10,060 bases of DNA from Bacteroidota bacterium (GTDB taxonomy: Bacteria; Bacteroidota; Bacteroidia; Bacteroidales; VadinHA17). The notes beneath the pieces are model-generated. The model did not search any database. It had not been told where the DNA came from and saw only the letters and a program-made list of their open reading frames with translations. The translations under genes and the position numbers were made by a program. Shown here in pieces: positions 1 through 6,269 of this stretch. Positions within the stretch are counted from its first letter, which is position 1; each line of letters opens with the position of its first letter. Where the stretch lies: contig DAOVLD010000042.1 in NCBI GenBank assembly GCA_030631445.1, positions 1-10,060 of the forward strand, read 5' to 3'.

Positions 1-1
1 G

Positions 2-661
2 GAAGATTTTGGAATTGACGTGATAAACAATAATTATGAACATTTTTTTATTCAGGGTGGTCAATCATACAAAAGCAGAGAGTATCAGATTGAGGGTGAC
101 TGGAGCGGAGCAGCTTTTTTGCTCGTTGCAGGTGCTGTAGGTGGCGAAGTAGAGATAGAGAATCTGGCTGTTGATTCAAGTCAGGCTGACAGGCAAATTC
201 TGGATGTGCTGGAACAGTTTGGCGCACGGATAATCAGGGGCAAAAATACAATTCAGGTTGCAAAAGCAGAGATGAAGCCATTCAATTTTGATGCAACAGA
301 CAGCCCCGATCTGTTTCCTCCGTTGGTTGTTCTTGCATCGTATGCGAAGGGGAAAAGCAGGATAAAAGGAGTTAGCCGGCTTGCAGGGAAAGAAAGCAAC
401 AGGGCAGAAGCGCTGGTTGAAGAATTTTTAAAAGTTGGCATAAAGATCAAAACAGACGGAGATGATATGATTGTTCATGGAGGAACTGTTACCGGAGGCA
501 CGATCAATTCAAGGAATGATCATAGAATAGCAATGGCAGCAGCTATTGCCGGGGTAGGAGCTGGGGGTAATATTAATATTCAGGGGTATGAATGTATCAG
601 TAAATCGTATCCTGATTTTTTCACAGATTATCAAAAAACAGGAGGTAAGTTCAATGAATAG
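2..661 (+). CDS. aroA: 3-phosphoshikimate 1-carboxyvinyltransferase (EPSP synthase), C-terminal part
   Basis: Shikimate-pathway enzyme that transfers the enolpyruvyl group of PEP to shikimate-3-phosphate, in the cytoplasm. The reading frame is open to the left edge (first full codon at position 2), so the GTG at 20 is an internal valine and the true start lies outside. About 219 residues remain, roughly the C-terminal half of a protein usually 410-440 residues long. Family signatures are in order: SSQADRQILDVLEQFGA, then TDSPDLFPPL (conserved Asp), KESNR (Lys-Glu and Arg of the active site), NDHRIAMA (Arg) and SKSYPDFF (the Lys before the Pro-Asp). The stop overlaps the aroC start by 8 bp, which indicates an operon with coupled translation. 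The assignment is firm; only the N-terminal half cannot be judged. Confidence 0.95.
   Translation, partial: EDFGIDVINNNYEHFFIQGGQSYKSREYQIEGDWSGAAFLLVAGAVGGEVEIENLAVDSSQADRQILDVLEQFGARIIRGKNTIQVAKAEMKPFNFDATDSPDLFPPLVVLASYAKGKSRIKGVSRLAGKESNRAEALVEEFLKVGIKIKTDGDDMIVHGGTVTGGTINSRNDHRIAMAAAIAGVGAGGNINIQGYECISKSYPDFFTDYQKTGGKFNE
641..646 (+). promoter_or_regulatory. Ribosome binding site of aroC
   Basis: GGAGGT lies 7 bp before the ATG at 654, inside the end of aroA. It is the clearest Shine-Dalgarno sequence in the window and decides the aroC start against the upstream in-frame ATG at 588. Confidence 0.8.
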
Positions 662-1646
662 TTTTGGAAGAGTCTTCAGGATAAATATTTTTGGTGAGTC
701 GCATGGTCCGGAGGTTGGAGTGACAATCGACGGATGTCCCCCGGGAATTCCGCTTTCAGGGGAGGATTTTGAGACAGATCTGGCGCGCAGGAAGAGTGGC
801 GCAAAGGGAACAACACTGAGGAAGGAATCCGATATTCCCAGGATAATAAGCGGGGTATATCAAGGGCATACAACAGGTGTCCCACTTACAATACTTTTTG
901 AAAATTCCGATACCAGATCAGACGATTATGCTGATTTTACGGATATACCCAGACCGGGACATGCTGATTTTACAGCCCGGAAAAAATATTCGGGTTTTAA
1001 TGACCCACGTGGAGGAGGACGTTTCTCCGGACGGATAACAATAGGTTTGGTAGCTGCAGGCGTTATTGCCAGGAAAATAATCGCCCCTGTTGAAGTAAAA
1101 GCCATATTGAAAGAGGCAGGTGGTGAGAAGGAGATCGAACACGCTGTTAGAAGTGCAATTGATGCCAAAGATTCCATAGGAGGGATTATTGAGTGTAAGG
1201 TGGAACAAATACCGGTGGGATTTGGTGAACCTTTCTTTGATTCCCTGGAATCGCTTATCAGTCATATGATATTTTCAATACCTGCCATAAGAGGGATTGA
1301 GTTTGGTGCAGGATTTGCCGCAGCAGGGATGAGAGGAAGTGAACATAATGACTCTTTTATTTCTGCTGATGGCAGAACGGAAACAAACCATGCCGGGGGG
1401 ATCAATGGAGGAATATCCAATGGAAATCCTTTAATATTCAGAGTAGCGGTGAAGCCTGCATCAAGCATTTCAAAAAAACAGAGAACTATGAATATGGCTA
1501 CCGGTGAAATGGTTGATCTGGAAATAGAAGGAAGACACGATGCGTGTATCGTGTTGAGAGTTCCTGTGATCGTTGAAGCGGCAACAGCTATTGTGCTCGC
1601 CGATTTGTGCTTACTGAACCCGCAACACGTAACTCGTAACTCGTAA
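654..1646 (+). CDS. aroC: Chorismate synthase
   Basis: Converts EPSP to chorismate using reduced FMN, the last common step of aromatic biosynthesis. The start at 654 is chosen because GGAGGT at 641-646 sits 7 bp upstream and the protein then begins MNSFGRVFRI, as the family does; the in-frame ATG at 588 would read through aroA. The 330 residues contain GESHG (14-18, His17), the RRKSG and LRKESD basic stretch, PGHAD (101-105, His103), GGGRFSGRIT (120-129) and RHDACIV (294-300). Both catalytic histidines are kept. It is shorter than the usual 350-390 residues, with a compressed middle segment around residues 145-175, and has FSGR where many homologues have SSAR, as in the short-type enzymes of some anaerobes. 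The last residues (about HVTRNS) and the stop are encoded by a heptamer repeat. tyrA follows 7 bp later. Confidence 0.95.
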   Translation: MNSFGRVFRINIFGESHGPEVGVTIDGCPPGIPLSGEDFETDLARRKSGAKGTTLRKESDIPRIISGVYQGHTTGVPLTILFENSDTRSDDYADFTDIPRPGHADFTARKKYSGFNDPRGGGRFSGRITIGLVAAGVIARKIIAPVEVKAILKEAGGEKEIEHAVRSAIDAKDSIGGIIECKVEQIPVGFGEPFFDSLESLISHMIFSIPAIRGIEFGAGFAAAGMRGSEHNDSFISADGRTETNHAGGINGGISNGNPLIFRVAVKPASSISKKQRTMNMATGEMVDLEIEGRHDACIVLRVPVIVEAATAIVLADLCLLNPQHVTRNS

Positions 1647-1648
1647 CA
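1628..1648 (+). repeat. Heptamer tandem repeat, unit CGTAACT (x3)
   Basis: Three consecutive 7-bp units, CGTAACT, CGTAACT and CGTAACA, preceded by AACA. The array spans the aroC stop codon (1644-1646), so it supplies the last codons of that gene and most of the gap to tyrA. The same three-unit array, with the same phase and the same last unit CGTAACA, recurs at 7012-7032. Confidence 0.85.
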
Positions 1649-1653
1649 CGAAT

Positions 1654-2436
1654 ATGAATAAAATACTAATCCTTGGAGCCGGTAAAATGGGATCCTGGCT
1701 GGCTGAGTCGCTATGCCTGGATTATGAAGTTGGGATATTTGATAAGGACCTTAGTAAACTCAGGTATTTTTTCAAAACACACAGGTTGACTAATTATGTT
1801 GAGATTGCGGCATTCAAACCCGATTTGCTTATCAATGCTGTTAATCTTGAGAACACCAGGGAAGCATTTAAGGAGGTGATATCATATCTCCCTGATCAAT
1901 GCGTACTGGCAGATATTGCTTCGGTAAAAAACGGATTGAAAAAATTCTATAAACAATCAGGAAGAAGATTTGTTTCGACACATCCGATGTTTGGACCAAC
2001 ATTTGGGAATATAAAAGATTTGAGCGGTGAAAGTGCTATTATTATTAAAGAATCTGATAATGAAGGGAAACAGTTTTTCAGATCGTTTTACGGATCACTG
2101 TCCCTGAATATTTTTGAATACACATTTGATGTTCATGACCAGACCATTGCATATTCATTATCCATACCATTTTCATCAACCATGGTATTTGCTGCATGTA
2201 TGAAAAAGCTTGAGGTGCCCGGAACCACTTTTAAGAAGCATTTGGATATTGCCGGTGGAGTGCTTTCGGAGGATACTTACCTGTTATCAGAAATACTTTT
2301 TAATCCTTATACCATTGAGCAGGTCGAAAATATTCATAACCAATTAGGTGTATTAATTGATATGATCAGGAACAAGGATCAGGAAGGTATTCAAGAATTT
2401 ATTCAAAAACTCAGGATGAATATTGGATCTAAGTAA
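1654..2436 (+). CDS. tyrA: Prephenate dehydrogenase
   Basis: NAD(P)-dependent oxidative decarboxylation of prephenate to 4-hydroxyphenylpyruvate, the tyrosine branch after chorismate. The 260-residue cytoplasmic protein opens with a Rossmann dinucleotide-binding loop GAGKMGS (8-14), has the IASVKNG segment (88-94), the HPMFGP motif (110-115) that resembles the dehydrogenase half of enterobacterial TyrA, and HDQ (161-163), the likely catalytic His. The helical dimerisation region follows from about 165. The second His seen in many relatives (a HLPH-like motif) is absent; SIPF is there instead. No chorismate mutase or ACT domain is fused. The gene starts 7 bp after aroC without a Shine-Dalgarno site. 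Its position after aroA-aroC agrees with the pathway role. Arogenate preference cannot be excluded from the sequence. Confidence 0.88.
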   Translation: MNKILILGAGKMGSWLAESLCLDYEVGIFDKDLSKLRYFFKTHRLTNYVEIAAFKPDLLINAVNLENTREAFKEVISYLPDQCVLADIASVKNGLKKFYKQSGRRFVSTHPMFGPTFGNIKDLSGESAIIIKESDNEGKQFFRSFYGSLSLNIFEYTFDVHDQTIAYSLSIPFSSTMVFAACMKKLEVPGTTFKKHLDIAGGVLSEDTYLLSEILFNPYTIEQVENIHNQLGVLIDMIRNKDQEGIQEFIQKLRMNIGSK

Positions 2437-2446
2437 GTTTCGAGTC

Positions 2447-2495
2447 TACTTCTTACTATTTACTATTTACTTCTTACTTCTTCATCCCTCATCCT
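2447..2495. repeat. Heptamer tandem repeat between convergent genes (x7)
   Basis: Seven consecutive 7-bp units in exact phase: TACTTCT, TACTATT, TACTATT, TACTTCT, TACTTCT, TCATCCC, TCATCCT. The array fills most of the 45-bp gap between tyrA (+) and the phosphoesterase gene (-). The last two units lie inside the phosphoesterase gene and encode its final residues and stop. On that gene's coding strand the array is purine-rich and starts at its 3' end. Confidence 0.85.
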
Positions 2496-3396
2496 TAAAC
2501 ACCGGTGCATGCCAGCCGTAATCCATATATTCCCATTCAAAATCATCATCTTTGGTAGTGATTAACAAAAATCCTTCACCGGTGCCATAGAATGGACCAG
2601 ACCACCATCTGGCGCTTACTGCTCCGCTCGTAATATAGTGTACGTCCCTGGTATACATACTTTCCAGAACATGCAAATGTCCCTGGAGAGCAAGTTTAAG
2701 ATTATATTCCTGAAATAAGTCCAGTACCTGTTTGGAGTTCTTAATTGTATTACCTTTACTATTAGGAGTATAGCTACCTTTGTTTATCATGTTTTGCACT
2801 GTGATAAAAGGAATGTGGACACTGATAACTATTGGCGTCTCTTTATCAACCTGTTTCAGATCCTCAGAAAGCCATTCGATCTGGTCCTGACTAACATGTC
2901 CGTAATATCCTCCTTCAGGATGTTCATCAACCGAGTCGAGTATATAAAATCTCCATCCTTTATGATTGAAAGCATAATACCGTTTACCAAGGAATTTTTC
3001 GAAAAGTTTCTCCCCGTAAAATTCATGAGTTGAATCAACACCGCTTTCTTCATACAGACCAAAAACCTCATGATTGCCCATAGTATTATAAACAGGCATA
3101 TTGAAATCACCGGACATTTCCTGGTAAAGCTTGTACAGGCTGTCAGCACGGCCGTAAGTTTGTCCCAGGGCATCCATTATCAGGTCACCACCGGTTATAA
3201 CAAAGTCTGGTTTTATTTCATTAATTTTTTCAATGGCTTTTGAGAATCCTTCAGTGGCAACTCCTTCCGGCTGAACATGAATGTCTGTCATAAATGCAAA
3301 AGTGAAACTTTCTTCTTTTGGTTTGCATGATGAAAATGTGAAAAGCAGGAGGAATAATACAGCCTGGAATAAGTAAAGGATTTTTCTGGTTTTCAT
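2482..3396 (-). CDS. Calcineurin-like metallophosphoesterase lipoprotein
   Basis: Predicted exported phosphoesterase of 304 residues. The N terminus MKTRKILYLF plus a hydrophobic stretch ends in a lipobox FSSC, so Cys24 is the likely lipidated residue. The two-metal phosphoesterase motifs are all present in order: DIH (38-40), GGD (69-71), GNHE (107-110), a lone His in SVHIP (His194) and GHLH (239-242). These residues bind two metal ions and activate water for phosphomonoester or diester cleavage. The C-terminal part (from about 255) resembles the cap or tail of periplasmic relatives. The substrate cannot be told from the sequence. The gene is convergent with tyrA and lies downstream of the glycosylase gene on the same strand, but the 180-bp repeat-rich gap argues against tight co-transcription. 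The start at 3396 is fixed by the signal peptide. Confidence 0.9.
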   Translation of the reverse strand: MKTRKILYLFQAVLFLLLFTFSSCKPKEESFTFAFMTDIHVQPEGVATEGFSKAIEKINEIKPDFVITGGDLIMDALGQTYGRADSLYKLYQEMSGDFNMPVYNTMGNHEVFGLYEESGVDSTHEFYGEKLFEKFLGKRYYAFNHKGWRFYILDSVDEHPEGGYYGHVSQDQIEWLSEDLKQVDKETPIVISVHIPFITVQNMINKGSYTPNSKGNTIKNSKQVLDLFQEYNLKLALQGHLHVLESMYTRDVHYITSGAVSARWWSGPFYGTGEGFLLITTKDDDFEWEYMDYGWHAPVFKDEG

Positions 3397-3450
3397 AATT
3401 TTAAATTTTAAAATTTTGTGCTAAAATAATGATTAATTAATTGAATTGAG

Positions 3451-3482
3451 TATTGGAATATTGGAATAATGGAATGATGGAA
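3451..3482. repeat. Octamer tandem repeat, unit TATTGGAA (x4)
   Basis: Four consecutive 8-bp units: TATTGGAA, TATTGGAA, TAATGGAA, TGATGGAA. It lies in the 180-bp gap between the phosphoesterase and glycosylase genes. Unlike the other arrays in the window its period is 8, not 7. Confidence 0.75.
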
Positions 3483-3492
3483 AAAATTTGTT

Positions 3493-3513
3493 GACTGCCG
3501 ACTGTGGACTGCC
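3493..3513. repeat. Heptamer tandem repeat, unit GACTGCC (x3)
   Basis: Three 7-bp units, GACTGCC, GACTGTG, GACTGCC, running directly into the GC-rich palindrome at 3511-3544. Confidence 0.7.
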
Positions 3514-3544
3514 CGCCCGAACGTACCGTTCGGTACGGACGGGC
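3511..3544. repeat. GC-rich interrupted palindrome
   Basis: The core GTACCG-TT-CGGTAC (3523-3536) is a perfect 6-bp inverted repeat. It is flanked by outer arms GCCCG and CGGGC that can pair with a mismatch and a small bulge. It is far richer in GC than its surroundings. No T-run follows on either strand, so it is more like a REP-type palindrome than an intrinsic terminator. It lies about 30 bp after the glycosylase stop in that gene's direction. Confidence 0.65.
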
Positions 3545-3576
3545 CGATTGAACCGGGTGCCATTTACATACTTTCC

Positions 3577-4140
3577 TCATGGCAATAGTTTTGATATCAG
3601 GTTATAATTTTTCTGGACTATTTCTTCTTTTTCAGGATTAAACAGAATAGCAGTTGGATGCCTGACAGGAAAAATAATCCTGTTTTTAATATAGAACTGT
3701 TTACCAAAAAGATTTTTATATTCTTTTTTCGGAGGTCTGTTAAGGTTATATTTATTAAAGATATACCGGGTAGCATGAAACCCGAGTGTTACAATTATTT
3801 GAGGGTCAATAAATTCAATCTCCTTGTCCAGGTAAGCTGAGCATTGTTCAATTTCCTTTTTTGACGGTCTGCGGCATTTAGGAAGATAACATTTGATAAG
3901 GTTAGTTACATAAATATCCTGCCGTTGGATCTCTGCATTTTGCAATAACCTGTCAAATATTTTTCCCGATGGGCCAATAAACATTTTTCCTTCCCTGTCT
4001 TCAATTTCTCCAGGTGCCTGAGCAATTATTATAATTTTAGCATTATAATTGCCTTCCCCGGTTATTGCATTTTTCCTCGATTTATGCAATCTGCAATTGG
4101 TGCAGGATTTGATCTTTCCGTTCAACTCGTTAAAATCCAT
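3577..4140 (-). CDS. Uracil-DNA glycosylase, family 4 (Fe-S type)
   Basis: DNA repair enzyme that removes uracil from DNA. The 187 residues match family 4 in length. Four cysteines in the family arrangement are visible: CTNC (Cys13, Cys16) at the N terminus, then Cys84 in NLIKC and Cys100 in EIEQC, the expected [4Fe-4S] ligands. Cys89 is extra. The uracil-binding motif is AQAPGEIED (40-48), where most relatives have GEAPG, so the Glu before Ala is Gln here. FIGPSGKIFDRLL follows, and the second catalytic motif is RHPTAIL (160-166). The start at 4140 places CTNC near the N terminus, as usual. Gene order gives no further functional hint. A distinct glycosylase subfamily is possible given the Gln substitution, but the four Cys positions favour family 4. 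Confidence 0.9.
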   Translation of the reverse strand: MDFNELNGKIKSCTNCRLHKSRKNAITGEGNYNAKIIIIAQAPGEIEDREGKMFIGPSGKIFDRLLQNAEIQRQDIYVTNLIKCYLPKCRRPSKKEIEQCSAYLDKEIEFIDPQIIVTLGFHATRYIFNKYNLNRPPKKEYKNLFGKQFYIKNRIIFPVRHPTAILFNPEKEEIVQKNYNLISKLLP

Positions 4141-4161
4141 AAGCCGATTGTTTGCTTACTG

Positions 4162-4169
4162 CAAATTTA
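4162..4169 (-). promoter_or_regulatory. Possible Bacteroidota -7 promoter element for the glycosylase gene
   Basis: Read on the minus strand this is TAAATTTG, an exact match to the TAnnTTTG consensus known for the primary sigma factor of Bacteroidota, 21 bp upstream of the glycosylase ATG. No convincing TTTG -33 element is seen at the usual distance, so this is tentative. Confidence 0.35.
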
Positions 4170-4307
4170 GCAAAGTTGCTTTTATGAGACATGATTTTTT
4201 TTCAGGATTATTATTAAAATGATCATAGAACTTTTAATCTTATACTTTGAGTCTATTCAGAAAAGTCTTTTTGCCATCCTGGTACAGTCGTTCCTCCTTA
4301 CAGGGCA

Positions 4308-4397
4308 GGCAAAGGCACAAAGCCACAAAGATACACAAAAGATAAGGCAATGGAAATAAGCCCTTTGTGATTCTTAGTGCCTTAGTGATTTAGTGGC
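4308..4397. repeat. Long imperfect inverted repeat of CACNAAG-type units
   Basis: The left arm (4308-4341) contains four units, GGCAAAG, CACAAAG, CACAAAG, CACAAAAG. The right arm (4361-4397), read in reverse complement, contains CACTAAA, CACTAAG, CACTAAG, CACAAAG. Both arms have the same unit spacing (8, 8, 10), so they can pair over about 34 bp around a 19-nt loop. A T-rich run follows at 4399-4410. It lies between the divergent glycosylase and sigma genes. The same design is seen at 7061-7172. Confidence 0.7.
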
Positions 4398-4535
4398 ATT
4401 TTCTTTTTTTGACTTTTTGGAGTAGCCTCAACAATTAAAATATAACAAACCTTAAACGGCACCCAATCCTGGAAAAACAGAAATCTTCGATTTTGCATTT
4501 TGTTGGTAATTAATCATGTAATAACTACATTACGG

Positions 4536-4564
4536 GGAATAAAACAGACAAATGGATTGTCTAA
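4536..4564 (+). promoter_or_regulatory. Predicted ECF sigma promoter (autoregulatory)
   Basis: GGAATAAA (4536-4543), 12 bp, then ATTGTCTAA (4556-4564), ending 14 bp before the sigma-factor ATG. GGAA-type -35 and GTC-type -10 elements at this distance are typical for ECF sigma factors, which commonly drive their own gene. The identical pair with the same 12-bp gap occurs at 6241-6269. The 5' UTR would be only about 8 nt. A palindrome AGACAA-N5-TTGTCT (4546-4562) overlaps the -10 element. Confidence 0.65.
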
Positions 4565-4578
4565 CAAATAAAAGCTAA

Positions 4579-5142
4579 ATGCCGGTGGGGGATTATGCCA
4601 GTTATAGTGATAGTGAATTGATTGAAAAAGCAAAGCATGGGGAAGATGTGGCTTTTGGAGAACTGGTTAGTCGATACGAGCAGCAAGTGGCTGGCACTGT
4701 GAAGGGTATGCTTGGCGATAATGCAGCAGCAGAGGATGTGGGACAAGAGACTTTTATAAGGTTTTATCGTTCATTAGAAAAATTCAGGGGGGATTCAGCA
4801 TTGGGGACTTATATTACCCGCATTGCCATAAATCTTTCTCTGAACGAGATTAAGAAGCAGAAAAAGGTAATATCTTTGTTTTACAGCAGGGATAATGAAG
4901 AGAAAGAATATGATGTGCCTGAAGAAAGGGATCTGGAGAATGAATCGGATACAAAGGAACTTGTTGATAAAGCTTTACTGGCTTTAAAACCGGAATTCCG
5001 ATCGGTTGTTGTGTTAAGAATGCTCCAGGGATACAGTACTAAAAAAGCTGCTTCAATACTTAATGTTCCTGCAGGAACAATTTTATCGCGTTTGGCAAGA
5101 GCACAGAAAGAATTAAGGAAAATATTTGAGCCATTTGTGTAA
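4579..5142 (+). CDS. ECF RNA polymerase sigma factor (RpoE-like)
   Basis: Alternative sigma factor of 187 residues, normal for the ECF group. Region 2 is seen in AAAEDVGQETFIRFYRSL (about 50-67) and the promoter-melting and -10 recognition stretch RGDSALGTYITRIAINL (about 70-86). After a charged linker (about 95-125), region 4 begins at LLALKPEFRSVVVLRML, with the helix-turn-helix at YSTKKAASILNVPAGTILSRL, which reads the -35 element. No extra C-terminal domain is present. The start at 4579 has no Shine-Dalgarno site but sits just after the predicted promoter. It is followed in the same direction by an anti-sigma-like gene and two Spy-like genes, so it likely answers an envelope signal. The 168-bp gap to the anti-sigma gene is unusually wide for such pairs. 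Confidence 0.93.
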   Translation: MPVGDYASYSDSELIEKAKHGEDVAFGELVSRYEQQVAGTVKGMLGDNAAAEDVGQETFIRFYRSLEKFRGDSALGTYITRIAINLSLNEIKKQKKVISLFYSRDNEEKEYDVPEERDLENESDTKELVDKALLALKPEFRSVVVLRMLQGYSTKKAASILNVPAGTILSRLARAQKELRKIFEPFV

Positions 5143-5143
5143 A

Positions 5144-5199
5144 AGAGCAAAGAGCGAAGAGCAAAGAGCGAAGAACAAAGAACAAAGAACGAAGAACAA
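5144..5199 (+). repeat. Heptamer tandem repeat, units AGAGCAA/AGAACAA (x8)
   Basis: Eight consecutive 7-bp units in exact phase, starting one base after the sigma-factor stop: AGAGCAA, AGAGCGA, AGAGCAA, AGAGCGA, AGAACAA, AGAACAA, AGAACGA, AGAACAA. The reverse complement of the same unit forms the array at 7211-7245, after the stop of the TPR gene. In both places the purine-rich strand is the coding strand of the gene just ended. Confidence 0.9.
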
Positions 5200-5218
5200 G
5201 TGTATGGAAAAAATGCGA

Positions 5219-5281
5219 CCAGTAACCACAGTGAAATATGCTCCTACGTCGCATTTCACGTGGCAAGCCAGTAACCAGTAA
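5219..5281. repeat. Hairpin flanked by CCAGTAACC direct repeats
   Basis: A stem of CCAC(A)GTGAAAT (5226-5237) and ATTTCACGTGG (5253-5263) closes a 15-nt loop, about 11 bp with one bulged base. CCAGTAACC occurs directly on both sides, at 5219-5227 and 5268-5276, and the right copy is followed by another AGTAAC, giving two CCAGTAA heptamers. It sits between the sigma and anti-sigma genes with no T-run after it, so it is not a clear terminator. Confidence 0.65.
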
Positions 5282-5310
5282 CTAGAAATTAATGACAAAT
5301 ACAATATATT

Positions 5311-5730
5311 ATGATTAACCAGGAAATGTTTGATCTTTTGATTCGTTCAATGAACGATCAACTTACTGCGGATGAAGATAAACAACTTCAGCAGGCTTTT
5401 AAAGAATCTTCAGAACTCAGGGAAGAGAAAATAAAGCTTAATAAAGTTGGGAAACTGTTGTCATCAAGGAATTACAGTTTTTCTGACGGGTTCCGTAACC
5501 GTGTTATGCAGGCTGTTAGTGATGAAAAAAAGGGTAAAGTGATATCGATAGATTTTACCAGAACCTTTACTTCTATGTTCAATCGGATTGCTGTTGCTGG
5601 TGTAGCAGCTATTGTATTGTTAGTAATCAGCCTGTATATATCGCATGGTTCACTGAATGTCAATACTTTTACAGGTGTTGATCCGATTTCGCAGGATAAC
5701 CTTGTTAGTGTTCTTTTATATGAAAAGTAA
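5311..5730 (+). CDS. Putative one-pass membrane anti-sigma factor
   Basis: Small protein of 139 residues with a charged, helical cytoplasmic N-terminal part (about 1-85), one membrane segment (about 92-111, AVAGVAAIVLLVISLYI) and a short 28-residue periplasmic tail. The N-terminal pattern of LTADEDKQLQQAFKESSELREE resembles the start of many Bacteroidota anti-sigma proteins. There is no cysteine, so it is not a zinc-binding (HxxxCxxC) anti-sigma factor. The role is inferred from this topology and from its place directly after an ECF sigma gene and before two Spy-like genes; sequence alone would not prove it. Expected role: holding the sigma factor at the membrane until an envelope signal arrives. 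The next gene begins 12 bp downstream. Confidence 0.7.
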   Translation: MINQEMFDLLIRSMNDQLTADEDKQLQQAFKESSELREEKIKLNKVGKLLSSRNYSFSDGFRNRVMQAVSDEKKGKVISIDFTRTFTSMFNRIAVAGVAAIVLLVISLYISHGSLNVNTFTGVDPISQDNLVSVLLYEK

Positions 5731-5742
5731 AATATTAAACAT

Positions 5743-6213
5743 ATGAATACAAAAATTAAATCAGGGATCATCCTTTTAACAACATTGTTGATCGGTTTTG
5801 TTATTGGCTTTTTAACTTCCACCCAGGTTAAGGAAAATCGGATCAGGGAACTGCGTACATTCGGATCGGCTGAAGGTTTCAAATTTATGATGGAGCATAT
5901 GCTGGAATTAGATTATGAACAAAAAGAAGCAATAAGGCCGGTTGTTGATAAGTATGCAAAGGAGAATTTTGAACTGATGAAAAATTTTAGAGGTGAGTTC
6001 AGTATACTGATGAAAGAATTCCATAAAGAGCTAACTCCTTATCTTACTCCGGAACAGATTGAGAGGTTAAATGAGTTTGGTAAAAGAGGAAGAGAAATGA
6101 AGAAGAGGGGAGATCCCCCTCGTTATGGAAGAAGAAGATTTGGTCGCGGTCATGGTGGTGATCAGGGATCTGGACCAGGTCATAGAAGACCTCCTGAATC
6201 CCTTGACTGGTAA
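5743..6213 (+). CDS. Membrane-anchored Spy/CpxP-like (heavy-metal-sensor-type) protein
   Basis: A 156-residue protein with an N-terminal membrane helix (about 7-27) that lacks a clear cleavage site, so it probably stays anchored with the rest in the periplasm. The body (about 44-112) is helical, with ELDYEQKEAIRPVVDKY near its start and LTPYLTPEQIERL (97-109) near its end; the LTPEQ motif is typical of the Spy/CpxP/ZraP/CnrX fold. His52 and His94 and several Met residues could bind metal, which is inference. From about 113 the tail is rich in Gly, Arg and Pro. It directly follows the anti-sigma-like gene (12-bp gap), the position taken by CnrX-type sensors in sigma/anti-sigma systems. It may instead be a chaperone or a scaffold. 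Confidence 0.72.
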   Translation: MNTKIKSGIILLTTLLIGFVIGFLTSTQVKENRIRELRTFGSAEGFKFMMEHMLELDYEQKEAIRPVVDKYAKENFELMKNFRGEFSILMKEFHKELTPYLTPEQIERLNEFGKRGREMKKRGDPPRYGRRRFGRGHGGDQGSGPGHRRPPESLDW

Positions 6214-6216
6214 GGG
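6200..6216 (+). other. Small hairpin over the stop codon of the anchored Spy-like gene
   Basis: CCCTT and AAGGG form a 5-bp stem with a 7-nt loop, and the stop codon overlaps the loop and right arm. Only ATTT follows directly; a T7 run comes 17 bp later and abuts the next -35 element. At most a weak terminator. Confidence 0.3.
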
Positions 6217-6240
6217 ATTTAAAAAAACATCTATTTTTTT

Positions 6241-6269
6241 GGAATAAATTCATAATTATAATTGTCTAA
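6241..6269 (+). promoter_or_regulatory. Predicted ECF sigma promoter for the secreted Spy-like gene
   Basis: GGAATAAA (6241-6248), 12 bp, then ATTGTCTAA (6261-6269), 45 bp before the ATG at 6315. It matches the site upstream of the sigma gene at all 17 motif bases and in spacing, while the 12 bp between the motifs differ. A T7 run directly precedes the -35. An AGACAAT (6281-6287) downstream forms an inverted repeat with ATTGTCT of the -10 element. Confidence 0.68.

Larger units (their letters stand above)
4141..4578. other. 438-bp intergenic region between divergent genes
   Basis: No credible gene is seen here. The region holds the candidate glycosylase promoter near its left end, the long inverted repeat at 4308-4397, AT-rich DNA around 4400-4520, a small inverted repeat GTAAT-N6-ATTAC (4518-4533) and the ECF-type promoter at 4536-4564. 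Confidence 0.6.

Noticed and set aside
20..22. GTG as the start of aroA
   Set aside because: The frame continues open upstream to the window edge and the visible protein lacks the N-terminal half of the family.
588..653. N-terminal extension of aroC from an ATG at 588
   Set aside because: It overlaps aroA by 74 bp, has no family similarity, and the ATG at 654 has a strong ribosome binding site and the conserved N terminus.
918..1265. Open frames antisense to aroC
   Set aside because: They are shadows of a well-supported conserved gene and show no family features.
4308..4397. CRISPR array
   Set aside because: Repeat units are 7-8 bp with 1-3 bp between them and are arranged as inverted arms, with no spacers or cas genes.
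5060..5304. Minus-strand open frames over the heptamer array after the sigma gene
   Set aside because: The Leu/Phe/Ser-rich peptides are translations of the repeat itself.
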